A stretch of DNA of 64,000 bases from JAPHTQ01 sp050302275 (GCA_050302275.1 JBNLAT010000001.1:124001-188000); one strand, 5' to 3'. Shown: positions 34,351-43,764, counted from the stretch's first letter. Translations and numbers: made by a program. The notes: generated by a model from the letters alone, not told the origin.

Positions 34351-36002
34351 TATTTATCTTCCGCGATCCAGTTACGAACCACCTGTGCCACAAGTTTAGG
34401 ATCCTCCTTGACCACCTGCTGCACCATTCCGATATTGTCTTCGTAGGCGCCCGGTGAAGGCAGTTTGATCCGCTCGCCGGAGCTGCCACCACCGCTAATA
34501 CTCAACTGGTCATCGGCCAACCCACCTGCGCCAGCACCGGCCGGTAACATATCCGGCACCATCGGTTTAACCGCTGCCAGGTTACGCATCATTGGGCGCA
34601 GTACCATGAAGATCAGCAGCGCACCCAGCACAGTGGCACCCAATGCCTTAACCAGATCGATCACCCAGGCCTGCTCCCAGATGGGTTCGGCGGGTAACTC
34701 TTCGATCGCCTCAGGTTGGGTAAACGGTGCACTGGTCACGTTGAGGGTATCGCCACGCGCCGCGCTATAACCGACCGCTTCCTTCACCAACGCGGTGATG
34801 CGATCCATCTCTTCCGGGCTACGCGGTTCACGCACCTGATCGCCCTGGTCGTTGGTGACGACACGGTCATCGACAACCACGGCGATAGAGAGACGTTTGA
34901 TGTTGCCGCCACCCATACGGGTGTGGCTGATGGTGCGATCCAACTCATAGTTAGTGGTGGAACTGCGACGGGTATTCTCCGGGGCACTGGGCGTAACCGG
35001 CTGGCCGTTGGCATCGAACAAAGTTTCCGGTGCGGTCGCTGTGCCCGGAGGAGTATTGGAAAGTGCACCCGGCACCCCTTCCGCCGCCATGCTTCCGGAA
35101 CTGCTCTTGCTCTCGGTAACCTGTTCGCTGCGCAGGGCAGGCTTGTCCGGATTGTAGGCTTCGCTGGTCTGCTCGGTGACGGTAAAGTCGAGCTCGGTGG
35201 AAACCTGGGCACGTACCCCGCCAATACCGACGATGGGTGCAAGGATATCCTCGATGCGATCGATGTAGTTACGTTCCAGATTACGGGTGAAATCGAACTG
35301 GTCCTGATTCATCGCCATGTTGGCGTCGGATTTCTTGCTGCTCAGTAGATGACCGGCCTCATCGACCACGGTGACTCGATCCGGTTCCAGATTGGGAATG
35401 CTGGCTGCGACCAGGTGGGTGATCGCTGCGACCTGACCCTGCTCAAGCATCCGTCCAGCATAGAGGTTCACCAGTACCGAGGCACTCGGCTGCTGACGCT
35501 TGCGCACGAATACCGACTGCTTCGGCATCGCCAGATGCACCCGTGCACGTTCAACACTGCTGATGGTCATGACCGAACGGGCCAGCTCCGTCTCCAGCGC
35601 ATGCTGGTAACGGGTGGTCTCCATAAACTGACTGGTGCCGTACTCCTGCTTCTGCTGCAACAACTCCAGACCCATGCCGCTACTGCGAGGCAGACCCTCG
35701 CCCGCCAGCAGCATGCGGATCTCCTGCACACGTGAGGAAGGCACCAGTACGGCACCGGTGCGCGGATCGATCTTGAAGTCGATGTTGCGCTGCTTCAGCG
35801 CACTGGCGATCTCGCCGGTCTCTTTCTCGCCGAGACTGCCGAAGAGGATGTCGTAGTTGGGGGTCCAGGTCCAAAGCACCAGCGCCACGCCAAGAGCCGC
35901 CACGGCGGCGAAACCGAACAACACGCCGAGTTGGCGCAATGCCGGCAAGGCAATGAAGCCTTCGGTGAATGAACCTACAGAGGAAGCGCTTGCGTCAGCC
36001 AT
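34350..36002 (-). CDS. fliF: Flagellar MS-ring protein FliF
   Basis: A 550-residue MS-ring protein. There is an N-terminal membrane helix near residues 25-46 (LFGFAAVAALGVALVLW), two periplasmic ring-building domains (YDILFGSLGEKETGEIASAL and following), a second helix near 445-465, and a short cytoplasmic tail that binds FliG. It forms the base on which the rod and export gate assemble. Confidence 0.97.
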   Translation of the reverse strand: MADASASSVGSFTEGFIALPALRQLGVLFGFAAVAALGVALVLWTWTPNYDILFGSLGEKETGEIASALKQRNIDFKIDPRTGAVLVPSSRVQEIRMLLAGEGLPRSSGMGLELLQQKQEYGTSQFMETTRYQHALETELARSVMTISSVERARVHLAMPKQSVFVRKRQQPSASVLVNLYAGRMLEQGQVAAITHLVAASIPNLEPDRVTVVDEAGHLLSSKKSDANMAMNQDQFDFTRNLERNYIDRIEDILAPIVGIGGVRAQVSTELDFTVTEQTSEAYNPDKPALRSEQVTESKSSSGSMAAEGVPGALSNTPPGTATAPETLFDANGQPVTPSAPENTRRSSTTNYELDRTISHTRMGGGNIKRLSIAVVVDDRVVTNDQGDQVREPRSPEEMDRITALVKEAVGYSAARGDTLNVTSAPFTQPEAIEELPAEPIWEQAWVIDLVKALGATVLGALLIFMVLRPMMRNLAAVKPMVPDMLPAGAGAGGLADDQLSISGGGSSGERIKLPSPGAYEDNIGMVQQVVKEDPKLVAQVVRNWIAEDK

Positions 36003-36042
36003 AATCGTTTAACCATCCGCTCAATTAGTAAAGTATGGTCCA

Positions 36043-36369
36043 CTACACCTGCATCCGCATGATTTCCTGATAGGCCTCGACCACCTTGTTGCGAACCTGC
36101 ACCATGCCCTCGAAGGCGAGGCCCGCCTTGCTCTTGGCGATCATCACCTCTGGCAGAGTGACATCGGCGCTGCCCATCTCGAAGGCGCGAGTCAGATCGC
36201 CCGCCTGATTCTGCATTTCGTTTACCTTGCCGATGGACTGGCTCAGCATCGAGGAAAAATTATCGGCAACCGGAGTGGTCTGCTCGGCGGCCTGCGGCTT
36301 GAGCCCGGCCTGCGCTGCCGCGGCACGCAGCTGCATCAGTAACTGGCTGGTATCGATGTTATTCATCAT
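36043..36369 (-). CDS. fliE: Flagellar hook-basal body protein FliE
   Basis: A 108-residue protein ending in the conserved FliE helix (MVQVRNKVVEAYQEIMRMQV). FliE joins the MS ring to the proximal rod. It is the first gene of fliEFGHIJK, and a sigma-54-like element lies 46 bases upstream inside the end of fleR. Confidence 0.95.
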   Translation of the reverse strand: MMNNIDTSQLLMQLRAAAAQAGLKPQAAEQTTPVADNFSSMLSQSIGKVNEMQNQAGDLTRAFEMGSADVTLPEVMIAKSKAGLAFEGMVQVRNKVVEAYQEIMRMQV

Positions 36370-36411
36370 GACCTCCGCATCGGGTGACTGCTTTCTGACG
36401 TTTGTTCAGGA

Positions 36412-37764
36412 CTATGCATTTTGCAGGCCAACGTTTTCGTCAATGGCGTAACCTGCCTCGCGCATCTGCGCCAGTTTGTAGCGCAGGGTGCGGGGGCTGA
36501 TGCCCAACTGCTCCGCCGCCTGCTTGCGGTTACCACCCTGCAGGGCCTGCATGATCAATTCATATTCGCGCTGCTTGAGATCGCTGTTCAGCTTCTCCCC
36601 TTCACCGCTGTCTGCCTGTGGTGTTTCTGGCGCGGGACGGCTAAACGACTGCTCGAACAGCAGGTCGGCACCCTCGATGGTGTCGCTATTGGCAAGGATC
36701 AACGCCCGCTGCATCAGGTTATCCAGCTCGCGCACATTGCCCGGCCAGGCGTACTGGCGCAGCAAGGCGCGGGCCTCGGCGCTGAGTTGCGGCACCGTTT
36801 GCGTACCCCGGCTACAGGCGCGCTCCAGCAGACGTTGGGCCAGTGGCACAATATCGGCGGGTCGCTCACGCAGAGATGGCAGATTCAGCGGGAAAACGTT
36901 AAGACGGTAGAAGAGGTCTTCGCGGAAACGTCCCTCTGCCACCATGCCGCGCAGATCGCGGTTGGTGGTGGCGAGAACCCGGACATCCAGATTGATCACC
37001 TTGCCGCCACCGAGCCGTTCCAACTCGCGCTCCTGCAGCACGCGCAACAACTTCGCCTGCAGACCGAGATCCATTTCTGATATTTCGTCCAACAACAGAG
37101 TGCCGCCGTCGGCCTGCTCGAACTTACCCGGGGTGGATTTATAGGCCCCGGTAAAGGCGCCCTTTTCGTAACCGAACAGGGTCGCCTCCAGCATGTTCTC
37201 CGGGATCGCCGCGCAGTTGATTGCAACGAAGGGGCCGTCGGCACGGGGTGAATGGTTGTGCATATAGCGGGCGTAGACCTCCTTGCCGCTACCGCTTTCG
37301 CCGCTCAGCATTACCGTGGCATCGCTTTGCGCCACTCGCTGCGCCAGACGCAGCATTTCGATGCTGGCCTGATCTTCGGCGACCGGCGCGCTATCGTCGT
37401 GTTCGCTCAGCGCATAACGGGAAACCGCGTTGACCAGCACATCAGCCTCGAACGGTTTCATCAGGTAGTCGACCGCACCGTCGCGCATCGCCTCAACCGC
37501 TTTCTCCACCGAGGCGTATGCGGTCATCAGCAGTACCGGCAGTTCCGGATAGAGCTCGCGTACCTTGCGCAGCAGGGTATGACCGTCCATGCGTTGCATG
37601 TGTACATCGCTGATCAGCAGATGAAAGCTCTCCTGCTGTAGCAGTGTCAACGCCGCAGCACCGCTGGCCGCATGCTGGGCTGCGAAGCCCGACACCTCCA
37701 GGGTATCCAGCAGCGCTTCGGCCAATGCCGCATCATCCTCGACGATCAAGATCCGCTGTTGCAT
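36412..37764 (-). CDS. fleR: Sigma-54-dependent flagellar response regulator FleR/FlrC
   Basis: A 450-residue regulator: receiver domain with phospho-acceptor Asp53 (LLISDVHM), an AAA+ sigma-54 activator domain with Walker A GESGSGKE, the sigma-54 loop GAFTGA and Walker B GTLLLDEI, and a Fis-type helix-turn-helix at the C-terminus. With FleS it drives the middle flagellar genes, such as hook and basal body. The ATG lies 5 bases after the fleS stop. Confidence 0.95.
   Translation of the reverse strand: MQQRILIVEDDAALAEALLDTLEVSGFAAQHAASGAAALTLLQQESFHLLISDVHMQRMDGHTLLRKVRELYPELPVLLMTAYASVEKAVEAMRDGAVDYLMKPFEADVLVNAVSRYALSEHDDSAPVAEDQASIEMLRLAQRVAQSDATVMLSGESGSGKEVYARYMHNHSPRADGPFVAINCAAIPENMLEATLFGYEKGAFTGAYKSTPGKFEQADGGTLLLDEISEMDLGLQAKLLRVLQERELERLGGGKVINLDVRVLATTNRDLRGMVAEGRFREDLFYRLNVFPLNLPSLRERPADIVPLAQRLLERACSRGTQTVPQLSAEARALLRQYAWPGNVRELDNLMQRALILANSDTIEGADLLFEQSFSRPAPETPQADSGEGEKLNSDLKQREYELIMQALQGGNRKQAAEQLGISPRTLRYKLAQMREAGYAIDENVGLQNA
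36415..36430 (-). promoter_or_regulatory. Sigma-54-like promoter of the fliE operon
   Basis: On the minus strand TGGCCTGCAAAATGCA gives GG-N10-GC spacing. It overlaps the last codons of fleR, and the predicted start lies about 35 bases before fliE. The match is weaker than those at flgB and fleS. Confidence 0.55.
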
Positions 37765-37769
37765 CGCCC

Positions 37770-38927
37770 TTACCCCTGCGCCGCTCTGGCGGTCGTGGCA
37801 TTGTTGAAATTCGACACCGCGGGAAAGCGCAGGCTAAAGCGGCTGCCCTCTCCCGGTTTTGATTCGAGCCTGACCTCACCGCCCATGGACTGCACCACGG
37901 CACGCACCACCGCCAGACCGAGACCTGAACCGCCAGAACGGCCGGAGACAAATGGTTCAAAAATCCGTTGCTGTTGCTCGGGAGGAATCCCTGCGCCATC
38001 GTCGATGATCGCCAGTTCACACCAACCTGCACGTTCATTAGCCAGCAGGCGAATCTCTTTCGCCCCTGCCTCCAGGGAGTTGTTGAACAGGTTTTGCAGT
38101 GCGCTTTTAAGCAGTACACGATTGGCGAGAATGGTATGTCTATCGCTGGCAATGGCGACGCTACAGTTCGCCCCCACTGACTGACACTCGGCCTGACCAT
38201 CCGCGACCAGTTCACGTAGCAGTTCGCCAACCGCAAGCGGCTGCCGCTCGCCGCTACCGTCGCGGGCAAACAGCAGCATGTCGTTGATCAGTTTTTCCAG
38301 TCCCTTGAGCCCCTCCATCGCACGGGCGACGAAACGCTGGCGTTTCTCCTCGGGCAGACGGGCCGATTGCATCTGTGAGACATAGAGCATGGCGGAGGCG
38401 AGCGGAGTGCGGATCTGGTGGGCCAGACTGGCGGCCATACGCCCCATGTCGGCAAGGCGGCGGCTGTGTTCCAGACGGGTACGCAACTGGTGGGTATCAG
38501 TGACATCCTGAAGCAGTAACACCTGTCCCGGTTGGCTACCGAGGGGACGGGTGGAGAGAGTCACCAGCCGACCGTTATGCAGCTGCAGTACATCGTCTAC
38601 CGCTGCCTGCAAAGAGAAGAGTTCGCCGATCAACTCGCGCCAGAGTCGACCCTGTAACGGGATCTGCAACAACGACTCCGCCGCCGGGTTGCACTGCACC
38701 ACCTGGCCGCTACCATCCAGCACCACTACCGCTGCTGGCAGGGCGTTCATCAGTGCGTGTAGCTGTTCTGCCAGTTGCAGCTTCTCTTCCTCGGCGCTAT
38801 TGCGCTGGCGGCGGGTCTCTTCCAGTACGGCGTTGATCCACACGGCCTCGCGCAACGCCGCTGCGTTGGGCGGTAACCCATCGATGAGGTTTTGTTCAGA
38901 TTTGTTGATGGAGAGCGGCTGGTTCAT
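37770..38927 (-). CDS. fleS: Flagellar sensor kinase FleS/FlrB
   Basis: A 385-residue soluble histidine kinase: a PAS domain in the first half (VVVLDGSGQVVQCNPAAESL), a HisKA segment with the phospho-His in SLAHQIRTPLASA, and an ATPase domain with N box (NSLEAGAKEI) and GSGLGLAVV. It has no membrane helix, so it senses an internal cue, probably basal-body assembly state. It phosphorylates FleR. A strong sigma-54 element lies upstream. Confidence 0.94.
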   Translation of the reverse strand: MNQPLSINKSEQNLIDGLPPNAAALREAVWINAVLEETRRQRNSAEEEKLQLAEQLHALMNALPAAVVVLDGSGQVVQCNPAAESLLQIPLQGRLWRELIGELFSLQAAVDDVLQLHNGRLVTLSTRPLGSQPGQVLLLQDVTDTHQLRTRLEHSRRLADMGRMAASLAHQIRTPLASAMLYVSQMQSARLPEEKRQRFVARAMEGLKGLEKLINDMLLFARDGSGERQPLAVGELLRELVADGQAECQSVGANCSVAIASDRHTILANRVLLKSALQNLFNNSLEAGAKEIRLLANERAGWCELAIIDDGAGIPPEQQQRIFEPFVSGRSGGSGLGLAVVRAVVQSMGGEVRLESKPGEGSRFSLRFPAVSNFNNATTARAAQG

Positions 38928-38962
38928 CGCATCGGCTCCGGTAGTGTCCTGGAACTATGCGA

Positions 38963-38978
38963 TGCAAACAGTGTGCCT
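38963..38978 (-). promoter_or_regulatory. Sigma-54 promoter of fleSR
   Basis: AGGCACACTGTTTGCA on the minus strand matches the -24/-12 consensus closely (GGCAC and TTGCA, GG-N10-GC). The start would lie near 38951, about 24 bases before the fleS ATG. FleQ is the expected activator. Confidence 0.8.
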
Positions 38979-39009
38979 GTTAATTTATGCCTTTTGTATC
39001 AAGCAGTTA

Positions 39010-39030
39010 CGCGAGGCATTGCGCCTCGCG
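39010..39030 (-). terminator. Hairpin after fleQ
   Basis: An 8-bp stem CGCGAGGC-ATTGC-GCCTCGCG lies 24 bases beyond the fleQ stop. No T run follows, so termination may be partial. Confidence 0.6.
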
Positions 39031-39054
39031 GTCAAAATGTTGACGTGCAGGCGA

Positions 39055-40467
39055 TTACTCTACCCGCTGCATTTCGTATTTGCGCATCTTCTCCACCAGG
39101 GTAGTGCGACGCAGGTTAAGCAGCTTGGCAGCCTGGGCCACCACGCCATCCGCCGCATCCAGCGCCTGCTGGATCAGGCTGCTCTCCAGGTTGGAGAGAT
39201 AGTCTTTCAGGTCCACTCCTTCCGGCGGCAGACTGGAAGTGATCACGCCCATCTCACGATCGTCGATGGCGTGTACATCCACCGGGGTAGACGGCAGCGG
39301 AATCGTGCTGTCACTTTCAGAACCCTCCACCTTGTACTTGGGCGGCAGATCGTTGATGTCGACGATGCCCTGCGGATAGAGAATCACCAACCGCTCCATC
39401 AGGTTGGAAAGCTCGCGCACATTTCCCTGCCACGGATAGCGGGAGAGAGAGGCCAGCGCCGCAGCGGTCAGTCGGATTGAACCACGACCTTCCCGCTCCA
39501 GACGGGCGATCAATTCCAGCGCCAGACTCGGCACATCTTCGGGACGCTCGCGCAGCGGCGGCAGGTCGATGGGGAATACGTTGAGGCGGTAGAAGAGGTC
39601 TTCGCGGAACTCACCCTTGGCGATCTGCTCTTCCAGATCGCGGTGGGTCGCGGCAATCACGCGAACATTACACTGCTGGGATTTGTTACTGCCGACCCGT
39701 TCAAAGGTGCGCTCCTGTAGCACCCGCAACAGTTTGACCTGCATCGGCATCGGCATGTCGCCGATCTCATCGAGGAACAGCGTGCCGCCCTCAGCGATCT
39801 CGAAGCGTCCCTGACGTGCGGTCAGGGCACCGGTGAAGGCGCCTTTCTCATGACCGAACAGTTCGCTCTCCAGCAACTCGGCCGGGATCGCACCGCAGTT
39901 AACCGGTACGAAAGGCCCGTCACGACGCGAGGAGAGATGATGCAGGCTCTTCGCCACCACCTCCTTGCCGGTTCCCGATTCACCAAGGATCAGTACACTG
40001 GCTTCGGAATCGGCCACCTGTTCGATCAGGTGGCGCACCTGGCGCATCGGTGAACTCTGGCCGACCAGCAGGCGCACCAGGGTATCGTTGGCCGCACTGT
40101 GGCCACCGCGCTCATGCAGGATTTCGATACGATGCAGACAGGTGAGTAACTTTACGTAACCGAATGGCGCTTCCAGTCGGGCGAAAACCCCTTCCGGCAA
40201 CGCGTCCGTCTCATGTCCTTCTTCGGAGATGAGGAACAGGGTCGATTTAGGAAACTTGTCGCGAATCGCGTCGAGCTCTTTACCCACTTTCCCGCCCGCG
40301 TCACGCTCATCAAGAAAGATGGCGCTAAGCATCACAGGGTCAATCTCTTTCCAACCGCCATAAGTCGTGTGGTGCGATTTACGTCCGGTCAGAAAATTCA
40401 GAATAGCAACCAGTTCGGCCGCAGCCTCCCCCCGGTTGCTGACTACCAAAAACGGTGTATCAGACAT
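39055..40467 (-). CDS. fleQ: Flagellar master regulator FleQ/FlrA
   Basis: A 470-residue sigma-54 activator: an N-terminal FleQ-type receiver-like domain without a clear phosphorylation site, an AAA+ domain with Walker A LGESGTGKEVVAK, GAFTGA, Walker B GTLFLDEIGDM, and a C-terminal helix-turn-helix (AAKLLNLRRTTLVEKM). It sits at the top of the flagellar hierarchy. Just before Walker A the chain reads LVRLLVG, where P. aeruginosa FleQ has LFRSLVG, part of its c-di-GMP site, so c-di-GMP binding is possible. A sigma-70-like promoter lies upstream. Confidence 0.95.
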   Translation of the reverse strand: MSDTPFLVVSNRGEAAAELVAILNFLTGRKSHHTTYGGWKEIDPVMLSAIFLDERDAGGKVGKELDAIRDKFPKSTLFLISEEGHETDALPEGVFARLEAPFGYVKLLTCLHRIEILHERGGHSAANDTLVRLLVGQSSPMRQVRHLIEQVADSEASVLILGESGTGKEVVAKSLHHLSSRRDGPFVPVNCGAIPAELLESELFGHEKGAFTGALTARQGRFEIAEGGTLFLDEIGDMPMPMQVKLLRVLQERTFERVGSNKSQQCNVRVIAATHRDLEEQIAKGEFREDLFYRLNVFPIDLPPLRERPEDVPSLALELIARLEREGRGSIRLTAAALASLSRYPWQGNVRELSNLMERLVILYPQGIVDINDLPPKYKVEGSESDSTIPLPSTPVDVHAIDDREMGVITSSLPPEGVDLKDYLSNLESSLIQQALDAADGVVAQAAKLLNLRRTTLVEKMRKYEMQRVE

Positions 40468-40499
40468 TTTTCTTGTCCGTCAAAGAGTCAACCCTTCTC

Positions 40500-40527
40500 A
40501 AAATAGCACGCTATTTTCACATGTCAA
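40500..40527 (-). promoter_or_regulatory. Probable sigma-70 promoter of fleQ
   Basis: TTGACA (40522-40527) and TATTTT (40500-40505) are separated by 16 bases. The predicted start is about 25 bases upstream of the fleQ ATG. The rest of the 240-bp gap up to 40707 is AT-rich and holds no gene. Confidence 0.65.
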
Positions 40528-40707
40528 AAAATTGGTACTCCATCACAGAAATTTCACTTTAATCGATGTCAAAAACCCGTTACTGCAAATATAACACCAT
40601 GATTTAAATGGTATTTTAGTTGCACTTTTTATGTGGTTTTTGCACGCAACGGAACGAATTTACAACCACTTAGGTGGCAATTCCGGGCTCAAAAAGCGAG
40701 GGGGAAA

Positions 40708-41055
40708 TCAGCGGCTGTGAAAGCCTGGATCGGTATAGGCGCGGGAGGCCTGCTGACGTTTTTTGAGCAGATCGTGCTCTTCGGAAACGAGACCGTAGGC
40801 ACCATTTGCCAGGGCGGTGATCTCGCTGTCGATGCGGTTGATGGTATGGATGCCCGCCTCAACCGTGGCGCTCTCCTCCGCTGTCACGGGATCGGCAAAG
40901 AACTGTTCCAGCGCAGACTGGCGCTCAACCGCCATGCGGCTAAGCGAGTCCCATTCACCTTCCCTGGCCTGCGCCAACATCTTGTTGGAGAAGTCGACCA
41001 GTTGCTGCCACTTCGCCGTGCGGGCGGAATCCATGCTGCGGTTGTCCTCAGGCAC
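40708..41055 (-). CDS. fliT: FliT-like flagellar chaperone
   Basis: A 115-residue helical protein directly after fliS, overlapping it by 8 bases. Size, helix content (LVDFSNKMLAQAREGEWDSL) and position fit FliT, the export chaperone of the filament cap FliD. Sequence similarity within FliT is weak, so the name rests largely on context. Confidence 0.75.
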   Translation of the reverse strand: MPEDNRSMDSARTAKWQQLVDFSNKMLAQAREGEWDSLSRMAVERQSALEQFFADPVTAEESATVEAGIHTINRIDSEITALANGAYGLVSEEHDLLKKRQQASRAYTDPGFHSR

Positions 41056-41482
41056 CGACCTGCAGAGAACCGGAGGTCACCGGACGCTCACTATCGATCT
41101 GCGGCTTGGCCGGGGCGATCTCCATCCAGCCACTGAGAATAGTTTTCATCAGTGAAGCGACCTCTTCCAACAGGTTCGCATCGTCTTTCACGTTAGCAGT
41201 GAGAAGTTGCTCTTCCATATAGCCGTAGAGATCATCGAGGTTTTGCGCGATCTCGCCGCCCTGCTCTTTATCCAGGCTCATGCGCAGTCCATCGAGGATG
41301 GAGATAGCCCAGCTGATCTGCTGTGCCTTCTCTGCGCGGTTACCCTGTTGCAGATAACCTTTGGCTTTAGCGACTTTCTCAATCACTCCCTGCATCAGCA
41401 TCACGATAAGACGATGAGGATCGGCGCCTGATACTGCCTGGTCGGCGTTCATCTTCTGGTAGTGCTGCAGAGGATTATTCAT
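41048..41482 (-). CDS. fliS: Flagellin export chaperone FliS
   Basis: A 144-residue helical protein with FliS features: ADPHRLIVMLMQGVIEKVAK near the start and YGYMEEQLLTANVKDDANLL in the middle. FliS keeps flagellin from polymerising in the cytoplasm and brings it to the export gate. It follows fliD by about 100 bases. Confidence 0.93.
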   Translation of the reverse strand: MNNPLQHYQKMNADQAVSGADPHRLIVMLMQGVIEKVAKAKGYLQQGNRAEKAQQISWAISILDGLRMSLDKEQGGEIAQNLDDLYGYMEEQLLTANVKDDANLLEEVASLMKTILSGWMEIAPAKPQIDSERPVTSGSLQVGA

Positions 41483-41587
41483 CGCATACCTTCCTTCTTT
41501 CCGGTTTGTGGTGGTGCCGCCAGTCTGTTGCTGACGCCTTTAAATTCATAGTTAATGTATCGTCCGCAAACGCTAACGCTTTACCCT

Positions 41588-43615
41588 TTACTTAGTCGAC
41601 GATGTTGCGCCGGGCAGTGCCGCCAGCTGCGACGCCAGATAGGTACTAGTCGATTGCATCTGACCAATCAGGGTATCCAGTGCGGTGAACTGGGTGGTGT
41701 AACGTTGCTCGATAATCGCAAGTCTTACCGCCAATCGGTCCCGCTGTTCATTGATGTCGTCGAGACGGTTGTTCAGACCGTCGGTTCGTGCAGCGATAGT
41801 ACTGTCACTGGCGAGATACCCATCCAGCAGTGAATTGATCTGGTCGGCGATGCCGCGACTGAATACCACGCTGCCACGACTACCTGTGGTGGTTCCCTCT
41901 ATCTTCAGGCTCATCCCTGTGGCACTACCATTACCGGTCAGGATCTGACCGCTACCGGTAGCGGTAACGCCACCAATGGTACCTGCCACATCCACACCGT
42001 TGGTGCCGGTGGCGACCGAAAGCCCCAGGCTGCTAGCAGTATTGGTATCGACGGTAACAATCTCAATGGTGGAGTCACTACCGTAGGTATTGGATGAAAT
42101 TTCAAAGTGGTCGGTGACGAAGCTGACGTTCACACTGACCCCAGCATTTTTCAGGGTAGTGTCGCCGTTGATTCGGCTCTGCAGCTCCACCGCCAGCTCG
42201 TCGCCGCTGGTATAACTCTTCTGGGTCAGCGAAATACTGGAGGATTGAACACCGTCGACCTTGATCACGAAGTTGTCGTTATTGGCATCGACAGTCAAAG
42301 GAAAACCCGATGTCGCGGCACCGGTAACGGTCGCCTGGGTGGCCAGCTGCGTGATGTTAACCGCGTATTCGCCGATGGCCGTATTCGAAGTGGAATCGAC
42401 ATAGCTCACCAGTGAGTCATCGGTGGTCCCGACTGCGGCGAAGAGCTTGCCGACCACGGAGTAGTCGCTACTTAATGCGCTACTCAAGGTAGTTTCATTC
42501 AGACTCAACGTGCCGTCAGCCTGGGTGGTAATACCGAGGTTGACCAGTGAGGTGTAATTGCCGGTCAGGCCACTGACGCTGCTGGAGAGAAGACTGCGCA
42601 CCTGGCTGGTGACGGTACGGGCGATAGAGTCGCCCAGCAAAATGCCCGCTTGACCAGTACTGGCATCATAGCTGGTCAGGCTGCTGAGGGTTTTCATCAT
42701 GTCGTTGTAGCTGGTGACGAACGACTGCACCTTGCTGGTGATACCGCTGGTGTCACGAGCGACCGAGATACTGACCGGGGTACCCGAAGTCACATCCTTC
42801 AGGTTCAGGGTCACGCCCTCAATCACGCTGGTAACCTGATTCGAGCTACTGGTAACGCTCAAACCGTTAACACTGAAACTGGCATCGACAGCGGCAACGG
42901 TCTGGCTCATGTTCTTGCCGGTACCCAATGCGGCGGTCGGGTCGTAGGCCAGTTGCGAAAGACCTGCATCGTCAAGGTTATTGGCATCGGTGGAGTCACT
43001 CACGGTGACCTTGATGCTGTTGGCTGCGCCGGAATCGTCCGACTGGAATACCAGACGATAACCGCTACCGTCGTTGACGATGCTGGCACTAACACCAATA
43101 TCGGCGTTGTTTACCGCGTCACGGATGCCGACCAGGCTGTTGTCGCCCGAGGCAATATCCACGACCTGAATCGATTTATCCGCATTGGCGGTGAAGGTGT
43201 TGCCACCACTGTCGTAGGTACCAAACTGGAAGGTCAGGCTGCCGGTACCGACGCTACTGCTGGTATCAGTAAAGGCCTTGGAGGCGATCGAATGCGCCGC
43301 TGCCAGAGTGGAGACTTCTACGCTGTAATTGCCGGAAATGGCGCTACTGGTGGTACTGACACCGACCACACTGCTGTCGGAGCTGGTGGCCTTGAGTCCC
43401 AGGAAAGCGTTGACATCGCTCAGACCTGAAACGGTGGTTTGAAAACTGGAAAGTGCTGATTTCAGCATGCCGTAGGCGGAGAGTTTCGCCTGAACGGTAG
43501 CTTCTTTAGTGTTGAGTCGGTTTTCGACCGGCGTGCGTTCCGCCGTGACCAGTTGGTCGACGAGTGATGCGATATCTAAACCGGAACCGATACCGGAAAC
43601 ACTGATGCTGGCCAT
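41588..43615 (-). CDS. fliD: Flagellar filament cap protein FliD
   Basis: A 675-residue cap protein, longer than the roughly 450-500 residues common in the family. It has the N-terminal D0 part (SGIGSGLDIASLVDQLVTAE), flagellin hook-IN-like central regions, and a C-terminal coiled coil (LNNRLDDINEQRDRLAVRLA). It caps the filament and folds incoming flagellin. ATG 43615 has GAGG 6 bases upstream; the frame's first possible start is a TTG at 43627. Confidence 0.95.
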   Translation of the reverse strand: MASISVSGIGSGLDIASLVDQLVTAERTPVENRLNTKEATVQAKLSAYGMLKSALSSFQTTVSGLSDVNAFLGLKATSSDSSVVGVSTTSSAISGNYSVEVSTLAAAHSIASKAFTDTSSSVGTGSLTFQFGTYDSGGNTFTANADKSIQVVDIASGDNSLVGIRDAVNNADIGVSASIVNDGSGYRLVFQSDDSGAANSIKVTVSDSTDANNLDDAGLSQLAYDPTAALGTGKNMSQTVAAVDASFSVNGLSVTSSSNQVTSVIEGVTLNLKDVTSGTPVSISVARDTSGITSKVQSFVTSYNDMMKTLSSLTSYDASTGQAGILLGDSIARTVTSQVRSLLSSSVSGLTGNYTSLVNLGITTQADGTLSLNETTLSSALSSDYSVVGKLFAAVGTTDDSLVSYVDSTSNTAIGEYAVNITQLATQATVTGAATSGFPLTVDANNDNFVIKVDGVQSSSISLTQKSYTSGDELAVELQSRINGDTTLKNAGVSVNVSFVTDHFEISSNTYGSDSTIEIVTVDTNTASSLGLSVATGTNGVDVAGTIGGVTATGSGQILTGNGSATGMSLKIEGTTTGSRGSVVFSRGIADQINSLLDGYLASDSTIAARTDGLNNRLDDINEQRDRLAVRLAIIEQRYTTQFTALDTLIGQMQSTSTYLASQLAALPGATSSTK

Positions 43616-43717
43616 ATCCAACCTCAAAACCGTTGTGATTACTTCAGAGTAGCCAATACCCTGCCGAGTGCCACGACATTACAACCAAAACCAACCGTGT
43701 GCGGGTCAGGATATTGA

Positions 43718-43757
43718 CACCAGTCTTGCTACACAGCTTGAAGTAGCAAGACTGGTG
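43718..43757 (-). terminator. Long hairpin between flaG and fliD
   Basis: A perfect 15-bp stem (CACCAGTCTTGCTAC with GTAGCAAGACTGGTG) has a 10-base loop. It lies 8 bases after the flaG stop and may end flaG transcripts, but no T run follows. One arm coincides with the fliD sigma-54 element. Confidence 0.6.
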
Positions 43758-43760
43758 CCA
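43745..43760 (-). promoter_or_regulatory. Sigma-54 promoter of fliD
   Basis: TGGCACCAGTCTTGCT on the minus strand matches TGGCAC-N5-TTGCW almost exactly. The start would lie near 43735, about 120 bases before the fliD ATG. The element lies inside the upstream arm of the 15-bp hairpin. Confidence 0.75.
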
Positions 43761-43764
43761 GATA

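Noticed and set aside
42650..43429. A 259-codon plus-strand frame inside fliD
   Set aside because: It is antisense to a clear FliD; its composition reflects the Thr/Ser-rich coding strand.
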